A DNA stretch of 64,000 nt from an uncultured Selenomonadales bacterium (GTDB taxonomy: Bacteria; Bacillota; Negativicutes; Selenomonadales; Selenomonadaceae). The stretch spans positions 79,951 through 143,950 of the forward strand of contig CAMZHX010000005.1 in the NCBI GenBank assembly GCA_947307055.1, read 5' to 3'. The notes below the pieces were generated by a model that made no database searches, was not told the DNA's origin, and worked only from the letters and a program-made list of their open reading frames with translations. Both the position numbers and the translations under genes were made by a program. Shown here one piece after another: positions 45,047-53,197 of this stretch (position 1 is the stretch's first letter; every line of letters starts with the position of its first letter).

Positions 45047-46503
45047 CCTTCCATATTTGTGCGCGTTTTGTGGAGCAGACTCATTTTCATATCATAATAA
45101 TCGGGCGTCATGTCGAGGTAATGCTTGTGCGGATTCTCAAAGCGTTGTTCCTCTTGCCAAATTTCGTGTTCTAGCTGTTGCTTAACGTAGTCGCGAATTT
45201 CATGGAGCGTCGGCAAATTTTCTGTGCGCCGCCCGTCCTTGACGTAAAGCCGCGAAAGTTTTTTAGCCGAACAATTTTCAAAGTGGCGATTCTTCCAGGG
45301 CTTGACGGGGTCGACGTAGCGGAAAGGCTTTGCCATGTCGATGGGCTCATCAACAAGCGCGATTAAATCGGCAACCGCGTGCCCGACCTCGTCGTAGACG
45401 CGATAAATACTTTTCAAGCCGGGATTCGTAATCTTCTCAACGTTCTCGCTGACTTTGATTCGCGGGACAAAAACTCCGTCCTCCTCAACCGCGACGATTT
45501 TGTAAACCGCGCCGAAAACCGGCTCCGACTTTGCAGTTATCAACCGCTCGCCGACGCCGAAAGAATCAATCGCCGCGCCCTGACTTATCAGAGAAGTTAT
45601 CGTGAATTCGTCAAGGCTATTGGAAGCGATAATTCTGCAATCGGTCAAGCCCGCGTCGTCTAGTATCTTGCGAATTTTTTTAGACAAGTAAGCCAAGTCG
45701 CCCGAATCAATCCGCACGCCGCGCAGGCGTTTACCTTGCGGCTCCAAAACTTCTTTGGCAACGCGAATGGCATTGGGAATACCGCTGTGAACAACGTCAT
45801 AGGTATCGACAAGGAGCGTGGTCGAATCGGGATAAACTTCGGCGTAGCGTTTGAAGGCCTCGAACTCGTTGCGGAAGTACATAACCCAACTATGCGCCAT
45901 CGTGCCGTTGACGGGAATATCAAACAGTTGCCCCGCGCTGACAGTCGCCGTGCCGTTGACGCCGCCGATAAATGCCGCTCGTGCTCCATAAGTTGCCGCG
46001 TCCATGTTGTGAGCCCGTCGCGCTCCAAAGTCCGAAACAAATCGCCCTTCCGCCGCCCGAACTATTCTGCGCGCCTTAGTTGCTATCAAAGATTGATGAT
46101 TTATCTGCGCCAAAATCGCCGTCTCGACAAGTTGCGCGTCAATCAGATTTGCTACGATTGATATGCAAGGCTCGTTCGGATACATAATCGTGCCTTCTGG
46201 GAAAGCGTAAATGTCTCCGCGAAAATGAAAATCCTTGAGACTGTCAAGAAAATCCTCGTTGAAAATTTTTTGCTCGCGCAGGTAATCAATATCCTTCGCG
46301 CTGAACTGCATATTCTCCACGTACTCAATAACCTGTTCGAGCCCGGCGAAAATCGCGAAGCCGCCCGCGTCGGGATTGCGCCGGTAAAATACGTCAAACG
46401 CTACGCGAGTATTCTCGCCGCCGTTGACGAAATAGCCGTTCGCCATCGTCATCTCATAAAAATCCATCATCATAGACAAATTTCTTTTATCAAACTGCGA
46501 CAT
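45043..46503 (-). CDS. pncB: Nicotinate phosphoribosyltransferase
   Basis: 486 aa. Family motifs TMANGYFVNGGE (N-terminus), SDFGARRAHNMDAA (about 155), TTLLVDTYDVVHSG (about 220) and GVRIDSGDLAYLSKK (about 260). It makes nicotinate mononucleotide from nicotinate and PRPP in NAD salvage; nadK at 61344 acts later in NADP formation. ATG 46503 follows GGAGGAGTTTTG-type sequence. It is coupled with the small 49-aa gene. Confidence 0.92.
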   Translation of the reverse strand: MSQFDKRNLSMMMDFYEMTMANGYFVNGGENTRVAFDVFYRRNPDAGGFAIFAGLEQVIEYVENMQFSAKDIDYLREQKIFNEDFLDSLKDFHFRGDIYAFPEGTIMYPNEPCISIVANLIDAQLVETAILAQINHQSLIATKARRIVRAAEGRFVSDFGARRAHNMDAATYGARAAFIGGVNGTATVSAGQLFDIPVNGTMAHSWVMYFRNEFEAFKRYAEVYPDSTTLLVDTYDVVHSGIPNAIRVAKEVLEPQGKRLRGVRIDSGDLAYLSKKIRKILDDAGLTDCRIIASNSLDEFTITSLISQGAAIDSFGVGERLITAKSEPVFGAVYKIVAVEEDGVFVPRIKVSENVEKITNPGLKSIYRVYDEVGHAVADLIALVDEPIDMAKPFRYVDPVKPWKNRHFENCSAKKLSRLYVKDGRRTENLPTLHEIRDYVKQQLEHEIWQEEQRFENPHKHYLDMTPDYYDMKMSLLHKTRTNMEG

Positions 46504-46670
46504 TCAAAACTCCTCCGTAAAACTAAAAAATTTGCTATGAAAGCTTATTCTTTCGTCACTACAAATTTCCTTCAAATTTATCAGACAATGACAAGAAAAT
46601 TATTTTTGTAGAATAAAAACAAATGTTTGAAAATCCAACAAGAAAGGCTAAGAAAATTTCGCCAAAACAT

Positions 46671-46698
46671 TGCGGCAGGAAAATTTTTTGTGTACAAT
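46671..46698 (+). promoter_or_regulatory. Promoter of the rph-rdgB-yfcE operon
   Basis: TTGCGG (46671), 16-bp spacer, TACAAT (46693), about 38 bp before the TTG start of rph. Confidence 0.5.
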
Positions 46699-46735
46699 GT
46701 ACGGGCAATTTTATAAAACTTTAGGAGGTGAGAAG

Positions 46736-47473
46736 TTGAGATTTGACAGGCGACGGGCTGACGAAATGCGCGAAGTTCTTTTGGAGCGGCGGGCCCAAAA
46801 ATATCCTGCAGGCTCGGCTCTGATTGAGGTCGGCAATACGAAAGTCCTTTGCGCGGCGACGATTGAAGATAAAGTTCCGCCTTTCCTGAAGGGTACCGGA
46901 ACCGGTTGGCTCAACGCGGAATATTCAATGTTGCCAGGCTCGGCGGCGGAAAGAATTGCTCGCGAACGTTCAAAGCTCGGCGGCAGGACAATGGAAATTC
47001 AGCGGCTAATCGGGCGAGCCCTCCGCGCAGTGACCGATTTAACTTTGATTGGCGAGCGCAGCATTATAATTGACTGCGACGTTTTGCAAGCGGACGGCGG
47101 CACGCGCACGGCGTCGATAACCGGAGCATTTGTCGCGCTGGTCGAGGCTTGCGAGACTATTTACCAAGTCGGCGACGCCTTCCCCGTCAAAGATTTTGTC
47201 GCGGCAATTTCGGCGGGAATCACTCAAGACGGCGAAAAAATTCTCGACCTTTGCTACGCGGAAGACTCGACTGCGGCGGCTGATTGTAACGTCGTGATGA
47301 CGGGCGCAGGCGAAATAGTCGAAGTGCAGATAACCGCCGAGAAAAAACCGTTCACGCGCTCGCAACTCAATGAGCTTTTGGATTTGGCGCAACACGGCAT
47401 TGACGAATTGATTTCCTTGCAAAAAGACGCGCTCGGACGAGATTTAGTTTGGCGCGTCGGGCGCGTCGGCTGA
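46736..47473 (+). CDS. rph: Ribonuclease PH
   Basis: 245 aa from TTG 46736, chosen because AGGAGGTGAG lies 5 bases upstream and the product then starts [12 protein letters not shown], as in the family. Active-site region [27 protein letters not shown] and [19 protein letters not shown] are typical. It trims tRNA 3' ends by phosphorolysis. It is followed by rdgB and yfcE, a common Firmicute order. Confidence 0.93.
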   Translation: MRFDRRRADEMREVLLERRAQKYPAGSALIEVGNTKVLCAATIEDKVPPFLKGTGTGWLNAEYSMLPGSAAERIARERSKLGGRTMEIQRLIGRALRAVTDLTLIGERSIIIDCDVLQADGGTRTASITGAFVALVEACETIYQVGDAFPVKDFVAAISAGITQDGEKILDLCYAEDSTAAADCNVVMTGAGEIVEVQITAEKKPFTRSQLNELLDLAQHGIDELISLQKDALGRDLVWRVGRVG

Positions 47474-47525
47474 ATTTTAATTGTCGCCAAAGTTTTTAAC
47501 CCGATTTAAGAGGGGAGGAGAAGTC

Positions 47526-48119
47526 ATGAAAAAAATCGTACTCGCGTCGAAGAACTTGGACAAAGTAAAAGAAATGCGCCTCGCCCTGAAAGATTTACCC
47601 GTTGAAATTTTATCGCTCGCCGACTTTGCCAAAATCCCCGACGCCATAGAGGACGGCGCAACCTTTGAGGAAAATGCAATCATCAAAGCAAAATTTTTCT
47701 GTAAGCAAACGGGGCTTGCTTGCTTGGCTGACGATTCCGGACTTGAAGTCGACGCCCTAGGAGGTTTACCCGGCGTCCACTCCGCAAGGTTCGCAGGCTA
47801 TCACGCCGACGACAACACCAATAATCAAAAGCTCCTCGACGAGATGAAAAAAATCTGCGCGGCGGAATCAAATGCTGATTACAGATGCGCTTTGGCATTC
47901 GTCGACACTGACGGCACGCAGATTTTAACTCAAGGCAAAATCGAAGGCAAAATTAAAACCGTCGCAAAAGGTAGCGGCGGCTTTGGATATGACCCGTATT
48001 TTTATCTCGACGAAAGTCGGACTATGGCGGAAATTTCCGTCGCCGAGAAAAATAAAATCAGTCACAGAGGCGCGGCTCTTAGAGAAATGATTTTGAAGTT
48101 AAAGGGGCGTTTCCGTTGA
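47526..48119 (+). CDS. rdgB: XTP/dITP pyrophosphatase (RdgB/HAM1)
   Basis: 197 aa from ATG 47526 (GGGGAGGAGAAGTC upstream). LASKNLDKVKEMR at the N-terminus, FEENAIIKAKFFC, ADDSGLEVDALGGLPGVHSA and C-terminal ISHRGAAL are diagnostic. It removes non-canonical purine nucleotides. The stop TGA overlaps the TTG start of yfcE. Confidence 0.95.
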   Translation: MKKIVLASKNLDKVKEMRLALKDLPVEILSLADFAKIPDAIEDGATFEENAIIKAKFFCKQTGLACLADDSGLEVDALGGLPGVHSARFAGYHADDNTNNQKLLDEMKKICAAESNADYRCALAFVDTDGTQILTQGKIEGKIKTVAKGSGGFGYDPYFYLDESRTMAEISVAEKNKISHRGAALREMILKLKGRFR

Positions 48120-48601
48120 AGATTGGACTTATAAGCGATACTCACGGGAACTGGTCATCGATTGAGCAGGCGGTAAGTATTGCGCAAAATATGGATATGT
48201 GGCTTCACATGGGCGATTGCACGCCCGACGCCGAGTATTTGCAATCATTATTGAATGTTCCGGTTTACGGCGTGGCGGGAAATTGCGATTGGCCAACGCC
48301 GAACAGTTGTTACGAGCGAATCATTGAGGCCGCAGAGCACAGAATTTTCATCACGCACGGACATAATTACGGCGTGCGTTATACTCAAGAATACATAATG
48401 GAAGCGGCGGAGTCGCAGAACGCTGACATAGCGGTTTACGGTCACACGCACATTGTCGAATACCTTATGGGGCCGCCGATTATCTTAAATCCGGGCAGTG
48501 CGTCGCGGCCGCGTGATGATACTCGCGGCTCGTTCATGGTTATGGAGTTGGAAAGAGGTTCCGACCCGCGAATAACCGTCGTGCGCATGAAACGGCAATG
48601 A
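48116..48601 (+). CDS. Metallophosphoesterase, YfcE/MJ0936 family
   Basis: 161 aa from TTG 48116, overlapping rdgB by 4 bp (TTGA); AAAGGGGCG lies upstream. Metal ligands: LISDTHGNW, HMGDCTPDAEYL, GNCDWPTP, THGHNYGV and YGHTHIVEY. Probable phosphodiesterase of unknown natural substrate. Followed by a terminator at 48614. Confidence 0.9.
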   Translation: MKIGLISDTHGNWSSIEQAVSIAQNMDMWLHMGDCTPDAEYLQSLLNVPVYGVAGNCDWPTPNSCYERIIEAAEHRIFITHGHNYGVRYTQEYIMEAAESQNADIAVYGHTHIVEYLMGPPIILNPGSASRPRDDTRGSFMVMELERGSDPRITVVRMKRQ

Positions 48602-48613
48602 CATATTCAAAAA

Positions 48614-48642
48614 CCCTGCAATCTTGACGCAGGGCTTTTTTT
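48614..48642 (+). terminator. Terminator after yfcE
   Basis: Stem CCCTGC/GCAGGG followed by a T7 run. Confidence 0.9.
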
Positions 48643-48644
48643 GC

Positions 48645-48673
48645 TTGAAAACTTTCTGGACGTATGATATATT
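48645..48673 (+). promoter_or_regulatory. Sense promoter of unit 1
   Basis: TTGAAA, 17-bp spacer, TATATT with TGA before it (extended -10). Confidence 0.75.
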
Positions 48674-48733
48674 TATTTTGGCAGGTAGTTCGCTGTGTCG
48701 GCTTTCTTCCTCGAGGGAAGGAGGTGACGCGCA

Positions 48734-48820
48734 ATGGATTTCTTCGACTGGCTTGACCACTTGTCAAACATCGGGACGTTCGTTCTCGCGTTGCTGACGT
48801 ACCTTAACGGAAAAAAATAA
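48734..48820 (+). CDS. Small hydrophobic peptide, toxin-like (unit 1, 28 aa)
   Basis: ATG 48734 lies 7 bases after GGAGGTGAC. A short polar start (MDFFDWLDHL) precedes one hydrophobic helix (FVLALLTYL) and a Lys-rich end, the layout of type I holin-like toxins. The final AAA AAA TAA codons also supply the T-run of the antisense terminator. Confidence 0.6.
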   Translation: MDFFDWLDHLSNIGTFVLALLTYLNGKK

Positions 48821-48907
48821 GCCGTAAGGCTCAAAAATCGTTGTAAGTGTTATTAACGAGGAAGGAGCCCAAAGCGGACTGCCTGCCATTAAAATTGTCC
48901 TTTTGAC
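48812..48907 (-). ncRNA. Putative antisense RNA of unit 1
   Basis: Minus-strand promoter TTGACA (48937-48942), 17-bp spacer, TAAATT (48914-48919) preceded by TGA. The transcript would end at hairpin AGCC/GGCT (48820-48831) followed by T7. It is convergent with the peptide gene and covers its 3' end. Extent is inferred from promoter and terminator only. Confidence 0.5.
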
Positions 48908-48955
48908 GCCGAAAATTTATCATAAACTCGCGGCTTTGTCAAATTGATTTACTGC

Positions 48956-48984
48956 TTGAAAACTTTATGAACGTGTGATATATT
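48956..48984 (+). promoter_or_regulatory. Sense promoter of unit 2
   Basis: TTGAAA, 17-bp spacer, TATATT with TGA before it. A hairpin TCTCA-gatt-TGAGA lies next to the ribosome site GGGGGTGAT. Confidence 0.75.
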
Positions 48985-49041
48985 CATTTTGGCAGGTCGA
49001 AGGTACCGGCTCTCTTCTCAGATTTGAGAGGGGGTGATGTC

Positions 49042-49119
49042 ATGGATAAATTCGATTGGTTGATGCTTGCACTCAACTTGATTCAGACCATCCTGGCGTT
49101 GCTCACGTATCTGAAATAA
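49042..49119 (+). CDS. Small hydrophobic peptide, toxin-like (unit 2, 25 aa)
   Basis: ATG 49042 after GGGGGTGATGTC. A polar start MDKFDW leads to a hydrophobic helix ending LALLTYLK. It shares the end motif and layout with units 1 and 3 while the middle varies. Single-helix peptides of this kind often insert in the membrane. Confidence 0.6.
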   Translation: MDKFDWLMLALNLIQTILALLTYLK

Positions 49120-49130
49120 AATTCGGGTAC

Positions 49131-49233
49131 GAAAAAGCCGTTCGCAACACGGCTCTTAACGTTTACCATTAACTGATTAACGAAGGGAGTCGGTGCATTA
49201 CCGACGTCCTGCCATTAAAATTGCCCTTTTGAC
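49131..49233 (-). ncRNA. Putative antisense RNA of unit 2
   Basis: Promoter TTGACA (49263-49268), 17-bp spacer and TAGATT (49240-49245) on the minus strand. Terminator AGCCGT/ACGGCT (49136-49154) followed by T5. A 5' stem-loop GTCGGT/ACCGAC lies inside. Confidence 0.5.
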
Positions 49234-49281
49234 GCTGAAAATCTATCATAAACTCGCGGCTTTGTCAAATTGATTTACTGC

Positions 49282-49310
49282 TTGAAAACTTTATGAACGT
49301 GTGATATATT
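49282..49310 (+). promoter_or_regulatory. Sense promoter of unit 3
   Basis: TTGAAA, 17-bp spacer, TATATT with TGA before it; identical to unit 2. Confidence 0.75.
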
Positions 49311-49367
49311 CATTTTGGCAGGTCGAAGGTACCGGCTCTCTTCTCAGATTTGAGAGGGGGTGATGTC

Positions 49368-49445
49368 ATGGATAATTTCAACTGGCTGTATCTGATTCTT
49401 AGCCTAATCCAGACTGTCGTGGCATTGCTCACGTTCCTGAAATAA
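49368..49445 (+). CDS. Small hydrophobic peptide, toxin-like (unit 3, 25 aa)
   Basis: ATG 49368 after GGGGGTGATGTC. MDNFNW start, then a hydrophobic helix and VALLTFLK end. Differences from unit 2 fall in the coding part while flanks are conserved. Confidence 0.6.
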   Translation: MDNFNWLYLILSLIQTVVALLTFLK

Positions 49446-49454
49446 TTTAGGGAC

Positions 49455-49565
49455 GAAAAAAGCCGTCTGACACACGGCTCTTATACAAGATTTACGTAAC
49501 TATTAAATCGAGTAGGGGGAGTCGGTGCATTACCGACGTCCTGCCATTAAAATTGTCCTTTTGAT
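49455..49565 (-). ncRNA. Putative antisense RNA of unit 3
   Basis: Promoter TTGACA (49595-49600), 17-bp spacer and TAAATT (49572-49577). Terminator AGCCGT/ACGGCT (49461-49479) followed by T6 on the minus strand. Confidence 0.5.
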
Positions 49566-49652
49566 GCTGAAAATTTATCATAAACTCGCGGCTTTGTCAA
49601 ATTGATTGTTGCTTGAAGCTTCTATGAATGTTAAATTTTTCTTAGCCCGTGA

Positions 49653-49681
49653 TTGACGAGTTTTAGCCGCTGTTGTAAAAT
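49653..49681 (+). promoter_or_regulatory. Promoter of the wecA-wecB genes
   Basis: TTGACG, 17-bp spacer, TAAAAT, about 36 bp before ATG 49717. Confidence 0.65.
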
Positions 49682-49716
49682 TCTTCTCATAAAAACTAAA
49701 CAGGACGGTTGATTTA

Positions 49717-50769
49717 ATGCCGATATATACATGGGCGTTTGTAGTCGCGCTGGTCGTTTCGTTTGTAGTCACGCCTTTTGTGATTTTGCTGGCGGAGAAG
49801 ACCGGAGCAATGGACGCGCCTAACGCCCGAAAAGTTCATAAAAAACCCGTGCCGCGAATCGGCGGACTTGGAATATATGCGGGCTTCATGGCGGCGATAA
49901 TTTTTGTCGCGATAAAGTTCGGGCTAAACGACGAGATGATAAAAGAAACCGTCGGGCTAGTCGTGTCAGGAAGTTTAATTGTTGCGCTTGGGCTCGTCGA
50001 CGATTATAAAAACCTCCCCGCCAAAGTCAAACTCTTAGGGCAAATCGGAGCGGCGGTCGTTTTGGTTATACTCTTCGACGTGCGAATTGATTTCGTGACA
50101 GACCCATTCGGCGATTACATTTACCTTGATAATTTTCCTATACCTCATCTCGCGATACCGGTGACAATGTTTTGGCTGGTCGGGCTGACAAACACAGTAA
50201 ATTTAATCGACGGGCTTGACGGACTTGCGGCGGGTGTGGCGTCGATAGCGTCGTTTACCATTTTACTAATCGCGCTCGAACAGAATTTTATCTTAGTCGC
50301 GGTATTGACGGCGGCATTGGCAGGCGCGGCGGTCGGTTTCCTCAAGTACAACTTTCACCCCGCTAAAATTTTCATGGGTGATACTGGCTCAATGTTCTTA
50401 GGCTTTATGCTGGCTGGGATTTCGGTAACGGGCGCGGTCAAATCTGTTGCGACTATTGCGCTTATCGTTCCGATTTTCGCATTGGGCTTGCCGATTTTGG
50501 ATACAACTTTTGCAATCGTCAGGAGACTGCGCGGCGGCGTCCCGATTTTTAAACCCGATAAAGGACACTTACATCACAGACTTTTGAGCGTCGGCTTCAC
50601 GCAAAGACAAGCGGTTTTGCTAATGTATGTGATAAGTGCGCTGTTCGGTTTGAGCGCGATAGCTTTGACGGCGGTCAGCTATCAAATCGCGGTAATAATT
50701 TTGCTAGTCGTCGTCGCGGCGATTATTTACGGCGTAAAGAAATTGGGAATAGCCCGCCCGGCAAGTTAG
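49717..50769 (+). CDS. Undecaprenyl-phosphate GlcNAc-1-phosphate transferase (WecA/TagO family)
   Basis: 350 aa, about 10-11 TM helices. Motifs: VHKKPVPRIGGLGIY, LVDDYKNLPAKVKLLGQ, NLIDGLDGLAAG, MGDTGSMFLGF and HLHHRLLSVGFTQRQ. It attaches a sugar-1-phosphate to undecaprenyl phosphate to start a surface glycan. It is not MraY by neighbourhood. It is followed 9 bp later by wecB, which supplies ManNAc. Confidence 0.9.
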   Translation: MPIYTWAFVVALVVSFVVTPFVILLAEKTGAMDAPNARKVHKKPVPRIGGLGIYAGFMAAIIFVAIKFGLNDEMIKETVGLVVSGSLIVALGLVDDYKNLPAKVKLLGQIGAAVVLVILFDVRIDFVTDPFGDYIYLDNFPIPHLAIPVTMFWLVGLTNTVNLIDGLDGLAAGVASIASFTILLIALEQNFILVAVLTAALAGAAVGFLKYNFHPAKIFMGDTGSMFLGFMLAGISVTGAVKSVATIALIVPIFALGLPILDTTFAIVRRLRGGVPIFKPDKGHLHHRLLSVGFTQRQAVLLMYVISALFGLSAIALTAVSYQIAVIILLVVVAAIIYGVKKLGIARPAS

Positions 50770-50778
50770 GTGACAATC

Positions 50779-51924
50779 ATGGAAAAATTAAAAGTCATGT
50801 CGATATTCGGCACGCGCCCGGAAGCAATCAAAATGGCTCCGGTCGTATTGGAACTCGCTAGGCATTCGGAAATTGAATCGCGGGTGACGGTCACGGCTCA
50901 ACATCGCGAAATGCTCGACCAAGTGTTGAGATTGTTTAACATTCGCCCCGATTACGATTTAAATATCATGTCGGACGGGCAAACGCTCTTCGACATAACG
51001 AGTCGTGCACTTTTGGGACTGGATAAAATTTTGACGGAGACAAAGCCCGATGTAATTTTAGTTCACGGCGACACCACCACGACTTTTGCCGGAGCATTGG
51101 CGGCTTTCTATCATCAAATCGAAGTCGGGCACGTCGAAGCAGGCTTGCGCACTCAAAATAAATTTTCACCTTATCCGGAGGAAATGAATCGCCGTTTGAC
51201 CGGCTCGCTTGCCGATTTGAACTTTGCGCCGACTTTGACCGCCAAAGAAAATCTCCTGCGCGAAAACATCGCCGCCGATAAAATTTTCGTCACGGGCAAT
51301 ACCGTTATTGACGCGCTTTATCAAACCGTCCGCGATGATTTCAATTTTTCCGGCGAACTCGCGCAGATTGACTTCGACAAAAAAATTATCCTCGTCACGA
51401 CGCATCGCCGCGAAAATTTAGGCGAGCCGCTCCGCCATGTTTACAAAGCTCTGAAAGCTCTGGTCGAAGAATTCCCAAACGTCGAGATAATTTTCCCCGT
51501 CCATAAAAATCCCAAAGTCCGCGAGGTCGTCAAAGAAGAACTCGGACATTTGGACAGAGTTTTCCTCACCGACCCGATTGACTACGAACCTTTTGCAAAT
51601 TTGATGAATCGCGCAACGTTGATAATGACGGATTCGGGCGGCTTGCAGGAAGAAGCCCCCGCGCTCGGCAAACCTGTTTTAGTCCTGCGCGACACAACCG
51701 AACGTCCCGAAGCAGTCGACGCGGGCACGGTTAAATTAGTCGGCACCAATCGCGATGATGTTTATAACGCGGCGAAAATTTTGCTCACCGACTCGGCGGC
51801 TTATAAAAAAATGGCGGAGGCTCAAAGCCCATACGGCGACGGGCTCGCCGCTAAAAGAATCGTCAAAGCTCTGTTGTGGCGACATAAATTTTTGAGTCAA
51901 CGCCCTGAAGAATTTCTCGGCTGA
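50779..51924 (+). CDS. wecB: UDP-N-acetylglucosamine 2-epimerase (non-hydrolysing)
   Basis: 381 aa from ATG 50779 (AGGTGA upstream; an in-frame GTG at 50770 overlaps that site). SIFGTRPEAIKMAPVV, GDTTTTFAGALAAFY, EAGLRT and SGGLQEEAPALGKPVLVLRD, then TTERPEAVDAGT are family motifs. It interconverts UDP-GlcNAc and UDP-ManNAc for surface polysaccharide. Confidence 0.93.
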   Translation: MEKLKVMSIFGTRPEAIKMAPVVLELARHSEIESRVTVTAQHREMLDQVLRLFNIRPDYDLNIMSDGQTLFDITSRALLGLDKILTETKPDVILVHGDTTTTFAGALAAFYHQIEVGHVEAGLRTQNKFSPYPEEMNRRLTGSLADLNFAPTLTAKENLLRENIAADKIFVTGNTVIDALYQTVRDDFNFSGELAQIDFDKKIILVTTHRRENLGEPLRHVYKALKALVEEFPNVEIIFPVHKNPKVREVVKEELGHLDRVFLTDPIDYEPFANLMNRATLIMTDSGGLQEEAPALGKPVLVLRDTTERPEAVDAGTVKLVGTNRDDVYNAAKILLTDSAAYKKMAEAQSPYGDGLAAKRIVKALLWRHKFLSQRPEEFLG

Positions 51925-51928
51925 AATC

Positions 51929-51957
51929 TTGACACAAGGCATTTAAAGTGATATAAA
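51929..51957 (+). promoter_or_regulatory. Promoter of tRNA-Thr
   Basis: TTGACA, 17-bp spacer, TATAAA with TGA before it, about 20 bp before the tRNA. Confidence 0.8.
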
Positions 51958-51976
51958 TTAGCGCGTTGATTGATTT

Positions 51977-52049
51977 GCCGACTTAGCTCAGTTGGTAGAG
52001 CAGCGCATTCGTAATGCGCAGGTCGTCAGTTCGAGTCTGACAGTCGGCT
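51977..52049 (+). tRNA. tRNA-Thr (anticodon CGT)
   Basis: Acceptor stem GCCGACT/AGTCGGC, D arm TAGCTCAGTTGGTAGAGCA, anticodon loop TTCGTAA giving CGT, T arm with TTCGAGT, and encoded CCA at 52050-52052. Close to E. coli thrW, with a U discriminator in place of A. Confidence 0.95.
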
Positions 52050-52062
52050 CCATTCATCACGG

Positions 52063-52099
52063 GTTACACTCTCAAGGATGGGGGTGTGTGGATTGAAAC
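52063..52099 (+). CRISPR. Solitary CRISPR-like repeat (type I-C-like)
   Basis: A 37-nt unit beginning GTTACACTCTC, with a palindromic GGGTGTGT arm, and ending GTGGATTGAAAC. It resembles type I-C repeats. Only one copy is seen and no cas genes are nearby, so it is an array relic or chance resemblance. Confidence 0.45.
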
Positions 52100-52114
52100 C
52101 ATATCGAAATTTCT

Positions 52115-52139
52115 AGCCTCGGCAACTTGTCGGGGCTTT
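52115..52139 (+). terminator. Terminator after tRNA-Thr
   Basis: Stem AGCCTCG/CGGGGCT (one G-U) followed by TTTAAA; moderate. Confidence 0.5.
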
Positions 52140-52149
52140 AAACTTTCTA

Positions 52150-52179
52150 TTGGAAAATTTCGCCGCGCTCTGATATAAT
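52150..52179 (+). promoter_or_regulatory. Promoter of the yybS-gdpP operon
   Basis: TTGGAA, 18-bp spacer, TATAAT with TGA before it. The transcript would begin inside the heptamer-rich leader. Confidence 0.65.
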
Positions 52180-52191
52180 GCCGGAAATTTA

Positions 52192-52239
52192 AGGGGTAAG
52201 GGAAATGGGACAAGGGACAAGTAGGGAGTAGGGAATAGA
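52192..52239 (+). repeat. GGGA-rich heptamer array in the yybS leader
   Basis: AGGGGTAAGGGAAATGGGAC and further GGGA units end directly at ATG 52240. It offers several Shine-Dalgarno-like cores. Confidence 0.65.
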
Positions 52240-53193
52240 ATGGGAAGAAGTATCACGCCGACGATTGAAGGCGGCTTGCTCGTCGCGATAACAATTATCT
52301 TGGGGCTTGTGACGGTCTACGTCCCGCTTATCGGCATGTTAGTAGAATTTTTTTGCGCGGTGCCGCTCGCAGTCTTAACGGCGCGTCAAGGAGCCGCCAA
52401 AGGTTTTACTGCGCTCGTCGTGACTTTTATTTTGCTGTCGATGTTAATCAGCCCGCTTTTGTCAGTCAGACTAACTTTGAGTTGCGGCATTTGCGGCATT
52501 GCTTTAGGTTGGTGCGTAAGGAAAAATTTCAACGCCGTAAAAATTTTTTTCATAACATTGGTAGTTGCCTCCGCCGCGCAGGTCGTCTCGATAGGACTTT
52601 TAATCGCGATAATGGACGTGAACTTAATAGAAATGCAAATTGACATGCTACGCGAATCGTTCAACGAATCCTTTGCGCTCTATGAGGATATGGGCGTCGA
52701 CAAAGAACGAATCGCCGAAGCAAAAAGCCAAGTCGAACCGGCCTTGCAGACGCTGATATTTTTAATGCCGACGGTGATAATGTTGACGGCTCTTATAAAT
52801 GCGGTGGCGGCGTATCTGACGGCGCATTGGATTTTCCCGAAATTGCAAATGAAAATCCCGACGCTGCCGCCGTTCGCGCAATGGAAATTGCCGTCGCTCT
52901 TTTTCTACACGGCGATAATTGGCGGGCTTGGAATTTATTGGGGTTTCACTCGCGGCTGGACGGAAATTTACGAAATCTCGCTGAACTTGCTAATTGTCTC
53001 CGGAATAATCGGAGCTGTGCAAGGATTCGCGCTGTTATCATTCCTCTTCGACCGCTATAAAGTTTCAAAACTCATTCGCCGGTTCTTGTACGTGATTGCA
53101 ATTTTGAACATGTTCCTTTTGCAAATCATAGCGATAACGGGCTTGCTCGATACGCTCTTCGATTATAGAAAAAAATTCTTCGACGGGAGGTAA
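52240..53193 (+). CDS. YybS family (DUF2232) membrane protein
   Basis: 317 aa, about eight TM helices (GLLVAITIILGLVTVYVPLI; ALIVP-like helices follow). Upstream of a GdpP gene, as in many Firmicutes, which supports the DUF2232/YybS assignment. Function is unknown. ATG 52240 is preceded by GGGAGTAGGGAATAGA. Stop TAA is 4 bp before the gdpP start. Confidence 0.85.
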   Translation: MGRSITPTIEGGLLVAITIILGLVTVYVPLIGMLVEFFCAVPLAVLTARQGAAKGFTALVVTFILLSMLISPLLSVRLTLSCGICGIALGWCVRKNFNAVKIFFITLVVASAAQVVSIGLLIAIMDVNLIEMQIDMLRESFNESFALYEDMGVDKERIAEAKSQVEPALQTLIFLMPTVIMLTALINAVAAYLTAHWIFPKLQMKIPTLPPFAQWKLPSLFFYTAIIGGLGIYWGFTRGWTEIYEISLNLLIVSGIIGAVQGFALLSFLFDRYKVSKLIRRFLYVIAILNMFLLQIIAITGLLDTLFDYRKKFFDGR

Positions 53194-53197
53194 TGAA

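Larger units (their letters stand above)
48645..49600 (+). repeat. Three tandem small-peptide/antisense units (type I toxin-antitoxin-like array)
   Basis: Toxin-side promoters begin at 48645, 48956 and 49282, giving unit lengths of 311 and 326 bp. Units 2 and 3 are nearly identical outside the peptide codons; unit 1 is more divergent. Each unit holds a sense promoter, a 5' leader with GGCAGG, a 25-28-codon frame, a hairpin and a minus-strand promoter. The region between 48602 and 49716 holds only this array plus the next gene's promoter. Confidence 0.8.

Noticed and set aside
48602..49716. CRISPR or tRNA-like array
   Set aside because: The ~311- and 326-bp units contain promoters, a coding frame and terminator hairpins; they are not repeat-spacer units.
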